16,708 nucleotides of DNA, taken from Comamonadaceae bacterium UBA2334 (lineage in GTDB: Bacteria; Pseudomonadota; Gammaproteobacteria; Burkholderiales; Burkholderiaceae_C). Below the pieces are notes generated by a model. The model was not told where the DNA came from. It worked only from the letters and a program-made list of their open reading frames with translations, and searched no databases. The stretch spans positions 1 through 16,708 of the forward strand of contig DDUQ01000045.1 of the NCBI GenBank assembly GCA_002344885.1, in the 5' to 3' direction. Made by a program: the position numbers and the translations under genes. This document shows, in pieces, positions 1 to 7,900 of the stretch. Each line of letters begins with the position of its first letter. Position 1 is the stretch's first letter.

Positions 1-815
1 CGGTGGAAGCCTTCTGCGCCGCCACCGGCTGCCACACCGTGCGCTATGTGCCCGCCCACCCGCCCAACATTGCCGTGGCCCGCAATGCCGGGGTGGCTGC
101 TGCGCGTGGCCGGTTTGTGGCCATGATCGATGATGACATGACGCTCCACCCCAGTTGGTACGAGGGTGTGAGTCACCTGCTGGAAGACAACCAGGTGGAT
201 GTGGTGTGCGGCCCGGTGGAACCCGTGTTTGACAACCCCGCCTTGGCCACACCCGCTGCCACGCAGTTTTTCCACCGCAGCGTGGCGCTGCCGGCTGGGG
301 CACCGCTGCTGGTCATGGGTAGCCAGCGCACACGGGGCTTTGTGCCCGCCACGTCCAACAGCATCTTCCGGCGCGACACCTGCCTGACCGACACACCTTG
401 CTTCGACGTGCAATATGGCCGCAGCGGCGGTGAAGATGTGGACCTGCTGTGCCGCCTGCAGCGCCGGGGTCGGCGCATGGTGTGGGCGCCTGGCGCGCGC
501 ACGTTTGAAGCCGTGCCGCCGCACCGCTGCAGCGCGGACTACCTGGCCAAGCGCAGCTATTCGGGCGGGCAGATTTTTGCCGCCACCTATGTGCGCAACA
601 GCACCTGGCCTGCATGGGTCGGCCTGAAGGTGGCGGCCATTGCCACCGCGCAACTGCTGGTCAACACCGTTTACGGCTGGGTTCGGCCACCCGTGACGGA
701 AGAACAGCAACACGCCCTGGCCAACCGGCGTGCCGCCATCCAGGGCAAGCTGGCCTGGCGGCACATGTTCCCCATTTACGCCGACGAGCGCCAACCCACA
801 GGCTCCGACACATGA
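1..815 (+). CDS. Family 2 glycosyltransferase, 3' part (5' end outside window)
   Basis: This is the C-terminal three quarters or so of a GT-A fold glycosyltransferase that would transfer a sugar from a nucleotide-sugar donor, probably in surface polysaccharide or glycan synthesis. The reading frame is open from the window edge, and the usual N-terminal beta-strand (VSVVIPTYN-type) is missing, so the true start lies upstream; the GTG at 3 is unlikely to be it. Counting from that GTG, a DDD metal/nucleotide-binding motif is seen at residues 43-45 (MIDDDMTL), preceded by the typical ARNAG segment. A GGED motif at 142-145 would carry the catalytic acid. Residues about 203-227 are hydrophobic and may sit on or in the inner membrane. 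The stop overlaps the start of the following oxidoreductase (ATGA), so the two are co-translated. The acceptor and donor cannot be read from the sequence. Confidence 0.85.
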   Translation, partial: VEAFCAATGCHTVRYVPAHPPNIAVARNAGVAAARGRFVAMIDDDMTLHPSWYEGVSHLLEDNQVDVVCGPVEPVFDNPALATPAATQFFHRSVALPAGAPLLVMGSQRTRGFVPATSNSIFRRDTCLTDTPCFDVQYGRSGGEDVDLLCRLQRRGRRMVWAPGARTFEAVPPHRCSADYLAKRSYSGGQIFAATYVRNSTWPAWVGLKVAAIATAQLLVNTVYGWVRPPVTEEQQHALANRRAAIQGKLAWRHMFPIYADERQPTGSDT

Positions 816-1894
816 CAGGCACAACCCCCCCCATCCGCTGGGCCATTGTGGGCACCGGCCCGGTGTCGCACCAGTTTGCCACCGCGCTCAAGCGGGTGCC
901 CGGTGCCGTGCGGCAGGCGGTCTACTCGCGTGACGGCGCCCAAGCCCACGCATTCGCCAAGCGCCATGGCTTTGCCCGTGCCGCTCAGGTGGGCGACGGC
1001 ATGTTTGCTGCTGTCAGCGATGTGGATGTGTTCTACATCGCCACGCCCACGGCCACCCACCGCGCGCTGTGCCTGGCTGCCATTGCGGCAGGCAAACATG
1101 TGCTGTGCGAAAAGCCCATGACGGCCACGGCAGACGAACTGCTGGAGGTGACCGAAGCTGCCCGCGCCAAAGGCGTGTTTGCCATGGAAGGCATGTGGCT
1201 GCGCTTCAACCCCGTGGTGCAACAGACGCACGACGCCCTGGCGCAAGGCAAACGGGGGCAACTTGGCCAACTGCTGGGTGCCCACATGCACGTCGGCTAT
1301 GCCGAACAGGCAGTTGACCAGCCCGTGCGCGACGGTTTGGCGCGCGATGCGTTGTCTGTGTTCGGCTGCTACGGCTTTTCGCTGGCGCACCACCTGTTTG
1401 GCGTGCCACAGGCCATCCGGGCCAGTGGGCAGTGCGACGCCAAGGGCGCGGTGCTGCACGCCAACGTGGCGCTGGCCTACCCCACGTTCGAGTTCAACAT
1501 GACCACCAGCGTGGTGGCCACCCTGTCCAATACGCTGGAGCTGGTGGGCAGCCAGGGCCGCTGGCTGCTGCCCAACCCCGTGCTCGACCCCTACACCAGC
1601 CGCTGGCTGCCACACAGCCAGGGCGGGGCAGCAGGCAAAGTGACCGCACGCCTGCAAGCAGTGGCCCACGCGCTGCGCGAACAGGTGGCCTTTCTGCACC
1701 CGCTGCGCGGCAGCGGTTTCCGGGTGGAGATCGAGCAGGTCAACGCTTCGCTGCGCAGCCAGCAGACGGAGCACCCCACCAACCCGCTGGCCGCTACGCT
1801 GTTGTCGCACCGCATGCAGGCATCAGCCAGATTGGCGTTGCTGAGCAAAAAGTGGGTGCCCTTTGCACAAGTGGGTGTGGACGCCAGCAGGTAA
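812..1894 (+). CDS. Gfo/Idh/MocA family NAD(P)-dependent oxidoreductase
   Basis: A 360-residue cytoplasmic dehydrogenase of the Gfo/Idh/MocA superfamily, which oxidises or reduces sugars, inositols or dihydrodiols using NAD(P). The N-terminal Rossmann fold starts with AIVGTGPVS (residues 11-19), a slightly degenerate GxGxxG/A. The superfamily signature EKP lies at 100-102, with Lys101 the usual catalytic lysine. The segment MEGMWLRFNP (125-134) resembles the trans-1,2-dihydrobenzenediol dehydrogenase-like branch, where MEAxxxRF is typical. The C-terminal part is the alpha/beta substrate-binding domain, somewhat longer than the usual 330 or so residues. The ATG at 812 is chosen because it overlaps the glycosyltransferase stop as ATGA and puts the Rossmann strand about eight residues from the start; an open frame further upstream is read-through of the neighbouring gene. 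Pairing with a glycosyltransferase suggests a role in making or modifying a sugar building block; the substrate is unknown. Confidence 0.88.
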   Translation: MTGTTPPIRWAIVGTGPVSHQFATALKRVPGAVRQAVYSRDGAQAHAFAKRHGFARAAQVGDGMFAAVSDVDVFYIATPTATHRALCLAAIAAGKHVLCEKPMTATADELLEVTEAARAKGVFAMEGMWLRFNPVVQQTHDALAQGKRGQLGQLLGAHMHVGYAEQAVDQPVRDGLARDALSVFGCYGFSLAHHLFGVPQAIRASGQCDAKGAVLHANVALAYPTFEFNMTTSVVATLSNTLELVGSQGRWLLPNPVLDPYTSRWLPHSQGGAAGKVTARLQAVAHALREQVAFLHPLRGSGFRVEIEQVNASLRSQQTEHPTNPLAATLLSHRMQASARLALLSKKWVPFAQVGVDASR

Positions 1895-1971
1895 ACCCCG
1901 CCACAACTTTGCACAGTGCTCAGGGCGCGAGGCGGTGCTACTTTCGTTCGGCAAATGAAGCCGACTTTGCT

Positions 1972-4848
1972 TCAGCCCACAAGGTGATAGACCAAGGCGG
2001 CAATCACACTGATCATGATGGTCACCAGATAAGCCATGTTGGCGTTCTGACGTTTATCGACAGTGTGGGGTTTGTCCAGCCGAACTGGTATGGGTTTGAC
2101 CGGACGGGGTACAGGATAAATAGGCGGAACTTCAATCGGCAAGTCAACTTCTTTCGATGGTGTTGTCGCTGCCTCTTCCGAAGCAATCAACGCCTCGGGC
2201 GGATTGCTTGTACTGATTTCGGGCTTTGGAACGTCGATCGCCCCTGGAGCCACGGTTTGCTCAGGAAGCCTCAGAACACTTTCACGAATCAGGCGCTTTA
2301 GTGGGGCAGATTTTTCCGAAGCCAGAGACTCTCCAACAAGCTCTTGATCGCTGACGTGAATGTTGGGCTTGCGGAGGGCGCCAGCTTCTGGAAACAGTGG
2401 CTCCCCGACTGACTTACGAATGCTGACGCGAGTGGTGAGTTCAGGGGGCTCGATACTCGCTGGTTCGAGTTGCTCCTCGATGGGCGTTTGACCGCTTGCG
2501 CTTATTTCAGGCTTTGGGACGGCGAACGCGTCGGGCAACAGGGGGGCCTCGGTGGGTCTTTGCTTGCCGATGGGAATTGGGCGTTTTGGACGGTCAACCG
2601 CATCTGGAAAATGGGGCTGCTCGACAGGTTTGTGATCGCTCGCGCTGGTTTCAGGCGTTGGGTGGTCGATCGGTTTAGGAGCGATTGGCCTCTCGACAGG
2701 TTTTAACTTGCGGGTTCGAGTCGTGGGTTTGGGGAGTTCGATTGCTCCCGGAATCAGGGGCTCCCCGACAGGCTTTTGATCATTTGCACTGAGTTCGGGC
2801 TTTGAGGCGTCGATTGCTTCGGGTAACAGGGGCGCCTTGGTGAGTATTTGCTTGCCGATACGAATTGGGCGCTTGAGGAGGTCGCCCGCATCTGAAAGGT
2901 GGGGCTGGCCGACATGTTTGTGCTTGCTCGCGCTGGTTTCAGGCGTTGGGTGGTCGATCGGTTTGGGAACGATTGGCCTCTCGACAGGTTTTAACTTGCG
3001 GGCTCGAGTCGTGGGTTGGGGGAGTTCGATCGGTTCCGGAAACAGTGACTCCCCGGTAGGCTTTTTTTTGCGGACGCGAATTGCGGGCTTGAGGACGTCG
3101 ATGGTTGCTGGAGCCTCGGGCTCCTCAACAGACGTTTGATCAATTGCACTGGTTTCGGGCCTTGAGGTACTGCTCGCTTCCTCAGCGTGGGATTCCCCGC
3201 CAATTTTTTGCTTACGGACCCGAGTTGGGTGCTTTGGAAGTTCTATCGTTGCTGGAGCAAGTGGCCCCTCGTTGAGCTTTTGATCGCTTGCGCCAGTTTC
3301 AAGCTGTTGGATTTCGATCGCTTCTGGAAGGCGGGGCTGCTTGACAGGTTTGTGATCAATCGCGCTGGTTTCAGGCGTTAGGTGGTCGATCGGTTTGGGA
3401 GCGATTGGCCTCTCGACAGGTTTTAGCTTGCGGGCTCGAGTCGTGGGTTTGGGGAGTTCGATCGCTTTCGGAAACAAGGGCTCTCTGACAGGCTTTTTAT
3501 TCCGGACGCGAATTCTGGGCTTGAAGGTGTCGACAGTTGCTGGGGCTTCGGGCTCCTCGACAGGCTTTCGATCATTTGCGCTGGGTTCAGACCTTGGGAC
3601 GTCAATCGTTGCTGGAGCGAGTGGCGCCTCGATCGGGTTCTGATTGCTATCGCTGCGTTCAGGCGTGGTGAGGTCGAGCGCTTTTTGTGCCACTGACTCC
3701 TCGACAGACTTTTGCTTGCGTGCGCCTGTTTTGCGCTTGGGGCGGCCGACCGCCTGTGGAAACAGTGGCTCTCCAACGGGGTTTTGATCGCTTTCGCTGG
3801 GTTCAGGCTTGGGGCGGTCTACCACCTCTGGGGCCGACGGCTCCTCGATGAGCTTTGGTTTGCGGGTGCGAATTGAGGGCTCGACGACGTCGATCGCTTC
3901 TGGAGCCACTGGCTCCTCGATGCGCTCTAGTTTGTTTGAGCTGTGTTCAGGTGTGCGGCGGCCGATCGTTTCAGTCGCTGAGGGCTCCTCGTCAGGTCTT
4001 TGACTGCGGGCGCGTGTTGGGCGCTTTGGCCGTGAGTTGGTTCCTGGGGCTACGAGCTCCTCGACAGGCTTGTGATCGCTTGCGCTGCGTTCAGATTCGG
4101 GAAGGTCGAGCGCTTCTGGGGCCACGTGCTCCTCAACGGGCGTTTGCTTGCCGTTGCGAATTTGGGGCTTGAGGACGTCGATCGTTGCTGGAGCCCGTGG
4201 ATCCTCAATAGGCCTTTGATCGCTTACGTCAGTTTCAGGCTTTGGGGCCATGAACGTTTTTGAAGCCACGGGCACCTTGCTTGGCTTTCTCTTGCCTTCT
4301 CGAATTGGGGGCTTCGGGAGGTCGGCAGCTTCTGGAAACAGTGGCTCTCCGTCGGGCTTCTGAATGCTGGCGCGAACTGTGAGCTTGGGAACGTCGGTCG
4401 TTTCGGGCGCCAAGGGCTCTTCAGGAGGCTTCTGCGCAGTCTCGTGTGTTGTCAGCTTTGGATGGTCAATGGTTTCTGGAAACAGAGACTCACCGACAGG
4501 CAATTGCGCGCTTGCGCGAATGGCGCGCTTGGGAGCGTTGATCTTTACTTCAGCCGCAAGTGCCCCCCCACGCTTACGCCTGAGGACTTCTGCAGCAGGG
4601 GATTGATCGCCATCTGTGACAGCTGTCGCCCACGTGCAGCCGCAGCCCATGATGTTCCTGCACGTGCTTGGGTGCAGCGAGGGCATGTCTTCTTTCAGGT
4701 AAACGCCTTTGAATGCCCACATTCGAGGACAGTTGTAGGTCTCGTTGACATGCACTTCAAAACCGATGATGGCATCGGTTTTCATGGCTTCAGCAATTTG
4801 TTGCTTGAAGGCGTCTCGTGCAAGTTTTCTTTTTGCTTTGGCGTCCAT
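1972..4848 (-). CDS. Unrecognised 32 x 24-residue repeat protein with Cys-containing head and C-terminal membrane anchor
   Basis: I do not recognise this 958-residue protein and assign no function. Four parts are visible. Residues 1-114 are a non-repetitive head with C40, C63, C69 and C71; the layout, including a PSLHPSTC turn and a GCGC pair, looks like a small metal-binding module. Residues 115-882 are exactly 32 units of 24 residues, rich in Pro, Lys and Glu, with prolines recurring at unit positions 3, 7, 10, 16 and 18. Residues 883-937 hold a second proline-rich stretch (LPIEVPPIYPVPRPVKPIPV). Residues 938-958 are a single hydrophobic segment ending at the C-terminus. There is no signal peptide, so the simplest topology is tail-anchored, with head and repeats in the cytoplasm. 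The ATG has an AGGA 4 nt upstream. The gene lies downstream of mfd in the same direction and converges with the oxidoreductase. Codons are visibly less GC3-biased than in the neighbours, suggesting separate origin or relaxed constraint. Confidence 0.8.
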   Translation of the reverse strand: MDAKAKRKLARDAFKQQIAEAMKTDAIIGFEVHVNETYNCPRMWAFKGVYLKEDMPSLHPSTCRNIMGCGCTWATAVTDGDQSPAAEVLRRKRGGALAAEVKINAPKRAIRASAQLPVGESLFPETIDHPKLTTHETAQKPPEEPLAPETTDVPKLTVRASIQKPDGEPLFPEAADLPKPPIREGKRKPSKVPVASKTFMAPKPETDVSDQRPIEDPRAPATIDVLKPQIRNGKQTPVEEHVAPEALDLPESERSASDHKPVEELVAPGTNSRPKRPTRARSQRPDEEPSATETIGRRTPEHSSNKLERIEEPVAPEAIDVVEPSIRTRKPKLIEEPSAPEVVDRPKPEPSESDQNPVGEPLFPQAVGRPKRKTGARKQKSVEESVAQKALDLTTPERSDSNQNPIEAPLAPATIDVPRSEPSANDRKPVEEPEAPATVDTFKPRIRVRNKKPVREPLFPKAIELPKPTTRARKLKPVERPIAPKPIDHLTPETSAIDHKPVKQPRLPEAIEIQQLETGASDQKLNEGPLAPATIELPKHPTRVRKQKIGGESHAEEASSTSRPETSAIDQTSVEEPEAPATIDVLKPAIRVRKKKPTGESLFPEPIELPQPTTRARKLKPVERPIVPKPIDHPTPETSASKHKHVGQPHLSDAGDLLKRPIRIGKQILTKAPLLPEAIDASKPELSANDQKPVGEPLIPGAIELPKPTTRTRKLKPVERPIAPKPIDHPTPETSASDHKPVEQPHFPDAVDRPKRPIPIGKQRPTEAPLLPDAFAVPKPEISASGQTPIEEQLEPASIEPPELTTRVSIRKSVGEPLFPEAGALRKPNIHVSDQELVGESLASEKSAPLKRLIRESVLRLPEQTVAPGAIDVPKPEISTSNPPEALIASEEAATTPSKEVDLPIEVPPIYPVPRPVKPIPVRLDKPHTVDKRQNANMAYLVTIMISVIAALVYHLVG
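2203..4506 (-). repeat. In-frame tandem array, 32 units of 72 bp (24 residues)
   Basis: Lining up the encoded protein from residue 115 to 882 gives 32 consecutive units, every one exactly 24 residues long; 114 + 768 + 76 residues account for the whole protein. A typical unit opens QKPVEEPLAPE, continues with AID and PKP, and ends either basic (such as TRARK) or acidic (such as TSASD). Units diverge considerably, yet no insertion or deletion has broken the register. Within the array, closely similar DNA blocks begin at 2641, 2929 and 3361, spaced 288 and 432 bp apart, that is exactly 4 and 6 units. Confidence 0.93.
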
Positions 4849-4980
4849 CGGGTCCTGAAGAGTGTTGTGCTGTTTGAAGCCCCTGAATCCTGAATCGTCC
4901 CTGACCTATCAATTTTTCCCATCTGTTGGGTATACCGTTTGCGAACTCTACAGGCGTGACGTTACCTTGTGGCTGACTTC
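4849..4980. other. 132-bp spacer between mfd and the repeat-protein gene
   Basis: The spacer is AT-richer than mfd. On the minus strand it carries AGGA at 4853-4856 as a possible ribosome binding site for the repeat protein, and TATA-like stretches (GGTATACC around 4929-4936; AAAAATTGATAG around 4908-4919). I could not pair these into a convincing -35/-10 promoter. No strong hairpin followed by a T-run is visible to terminate mfd, so read-through from mfd into the repeat gene is possible. Confidence 0.4.
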
Positions 4981-7900
4981 TCACCCCCCAACCGGATTCC
5001 CCAAGCCCCGCAGCACATCCCGCACCAGTTGCGCCCGGTCTTTCGCCTCTGGCAGTGCGCGTTCAATGCGCAGCTTCTCGTTCCCGGCCAGCTTGATGTG
5101 CTTGTTTTTCTGGATCATCTGGAGGATGGCCATGGGGTCCACTGGCGGATCTTTCTTGAAGGTGATGATGATGACGCCGGGTGTGGCATCCACCTTCACC
5201 ACGCCGTAGGGTTCGCTCAAGACCCGCAGGCGGTGCACGTCGATCAGCGTTTGCGCCTGCGCAGGCAGCTTGCCGAAGCGGTCCACTATTTCTTCCAGCA
5301 GCGTGTCGATCTGTTCGTTGCGCTTGGCCATGGCCAGCTTTTTGTAAAAGCTCAGGCGCAGGTGCACGTCGCCGCAATAGTCGTTGGGCAGCAGGGCGGG
5401 GGCGTGCAGGTTGATGTCGGTGGCAGCTGACAGGGGTTTGAGCAGGTCGGGTTCTTTGCCTGCCTTCAGGCAGCGCACGGCTTCGCTCAGCATTTCGTTG
5501 TACAGCTGGAAGCCCACTTCTAGCATGTTGCCGCTCTGGTTTTCGCCCAGCACCTCGCCCGCGCCGCGAATTTCCAGGTCGTGCATGGCCAGGTAGAAGC
5601 CGCTGCCCAACTCTTCCATGGCCTGGATGGCTTCCAGCCGCTGCTGGGCCTGTTTGGTCAGCCCGTCGATGTCGGGCACCATCAAATAGGCGTAGGCTTG
5701 GTGGTGGCTGCGGCCCACGCGACCACGCAGCTGGTGCAGCTGGGCCAGGCCAAATTTGTCGGCCCGCGCCATGATGATGGTGTTGGCGGTGGGCACGTCA
5801 ATGCCGGTTTCAATGATGGTGGAGCACAGCAGCACGTTGAAGCGCTGGGCCACAAAGTCGCGCATCACCTTTTCCAGTTCGCGCTCGGGCATTTGGCCGT
5901 GGGCAATGGCAATGCGGGCTTCGGGCAAAAACTCTTCCAGTTTCTGGCGGCGGTTTTCGATAGTTTCCACCTCGTTGTGCAGGAAGTACACCTGTCCGCC
6001 ACGTTTCAGCTCGCGCAGCACGGCTTCGCGGATCACGCCCTGGCTTTCGGTGCGCACAAAGGTTTTGATGGCCAGGCGGCGCTGCGGCGCGGTGGCAATC
6101 ACGCTCAGGTCGCGCAGGCCTTCCAGCGCCATGCCCATGGTGCGGGGAATGGGGGTGGCGGTGAGAGTGAGCACGTCCACTTCGGCGCGCAGCTGCTTCA
6201 TCTGCTCTTTGTGGCGCACACCGAAGCGGTGTTCTTCATCGATGATGAGCAGGCCCAGGTCTTTGAACTGGGTTTTTTCGCTCAAGAGTTTGTGGGTGCC
6301 CACCACGATGTCCACCGTGCCGTCCTGCACGCCCTTCATGGCTGCGGTGATCTCTTTTTGGGAACGGAAACGGCTCATCTCGGCCACCTTCACCGGCCAC
6401 TTGGCAAAGCGGTCCACCAGCGTCTGGTAGTGCTGCTCGGCCAGCAGCGTGGTGGGGGCCAGAAAGGCCACCTGTTTGCCACCGGTCACGGCCACGAAGG
6501 CAGCGCGCAGTGCCACCTCGGTTTTGCCAAAGCCCACGTCGCCGCACACCAGGCGGTCCATGGGGCGGGGCGAAATCATGTCCTGAATGACGGCGTGGAT
6601 GGCGGCTTTCTGGTCGGCGGTTTCTTCAAACCCGAAGTCGTTGGCAAAGGTTTCGTAGTCGTTGGGGCTGTAGCGGAAGGGGTGGCCCACGCGGGCAGCC
6701 CGGCGGGCGTAGATGTTCAGCAGCTCGGCTGCGCTGTCGCGCACCTGTTCAGCGGCTTTGCGCTTGGCTTTTTCCCACTGGCCGCTGCCCAGTTTGTGCA
6801 GCGGGGCTTCGTCGGCGCTGACGCCGGTGTAGCGGCTGATGAGCTGCAACTGGCTGACGGGCACATACAGCGTGGCGTTGTCGGCATAGGCCAGGTGCAA
6901 AAACTCTTGAAGGGCGGGGCTGCCGTCGGGGTTCTTTTCGCCCAGGTCCATGTTGATCAGGCCCTGGTAGCGCCCGATGCCGTGCTGGCTGTGCACCACG
7001 GGGTCGCCCACGTTCAGCTCGCTCAGGTCTTTGATGAGGGCTTCCACATCGCTGACCTGCTCTTGCTTTTTGCGGCGGCGGGTGGTGGGCGCGGTGTTGA
7101 ACAGCTCGGTCTCGGTGACGAAGTCCACCGCCTGTTCCACCCACGCAAAGCCCTGTGTAACGCCTGCGGTGGCGATGCCGATGGGCTCGTCACTGGCCAG
7201 AAACTCGGTCAGCGAGTCAAACGCGGGCGGATTGAGGGCGCTGGCCCGCAGGAAGTCGAGCAGGCTTTCGCGGCGGCCATCGCTTTCGGCCAGCACCAGC
7301 ACCCTGTTATTTGAGAAAAATTGTGCTCCAGCGCTTGTATGTAAAGCGCTGACAGCTATTGAATTATTGTTTTCGCCAGGTTGACCCTGCGCGCCCATGT
7401 GCTGCTTCAGCCGGGCCAGCGGATCGTCCGCGCCGCGTACCACGGTCAGGTCGGGCAGCTTTTGCACCCAGGCGCTGTCGGCCACGTCCTCCACGGCGGG
7501 CCGCATGGCCAGTTGCGGGTGGGGTTTGGCCCGGGCAAAGAACTGCTCGGCATCCAGAAACAGGCTGGCCGGGGGCAGCACGGGGCGCTCGGGGTCGCCT
7601 TGAATCAGGCGGTAGCGGTCGCGCGTGTCTTGCCAGAAGCGCTGGAAAGCGGGCTCCACGTCGCCGTGCAGCACCACCGTGGCCTGCGGGCCAAGGTAGT
7701 CGAACACGGTGGCGGTTTCTTCGAAAAAGAGCGGCAGGTAGTACTCGATGCCGGCGGTGGCCACGCCCGCGCCCATGTCTTTGTAGATGCGGCTTTTTGT
7801 GGGGTCGCCGTCCAGCAGCTCGCGCCAGCGGTTGCGAAAGCGGCCACGGGCCGTGTCGTCCATGGGGAATTCGCGACCCGGCAGCAGGCGCACCTCGGGC

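Noticed and set aside
776..1810. Long minus-strand open frame opposite the oxidoreductase.
   Set aside because: Fully antisense to a gene with clear Gfo/Idh/MocA motifs; translation is His/Gln/Gly-rich with no domain.
1957..1973. GAAGC/GCTTC hairpin at the end of the repeat-protein gene as a terminator.
   Set aside because: Only 5 bp, overlaps the stop codon and is not followed by a T-run on either strand.
2203..4506. Regular 72-bp periodicity that could look like a CRISPR array or satellite.
   Set aside because: The period is in frame over a single long open frame, units are diverged throughout and there is no conserved repeat/variable spacer division; it is a coding repeat.
5581..7314. 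Long open frame on the plus strand, antisense to mfd.
   Set aside because: It lies wholly within the strongly supported mfd gene and its translation is His/Gly/Ala/Val/Gln-rich without recognisable domains, as expected of the antisense strand of a GC-rich gene.
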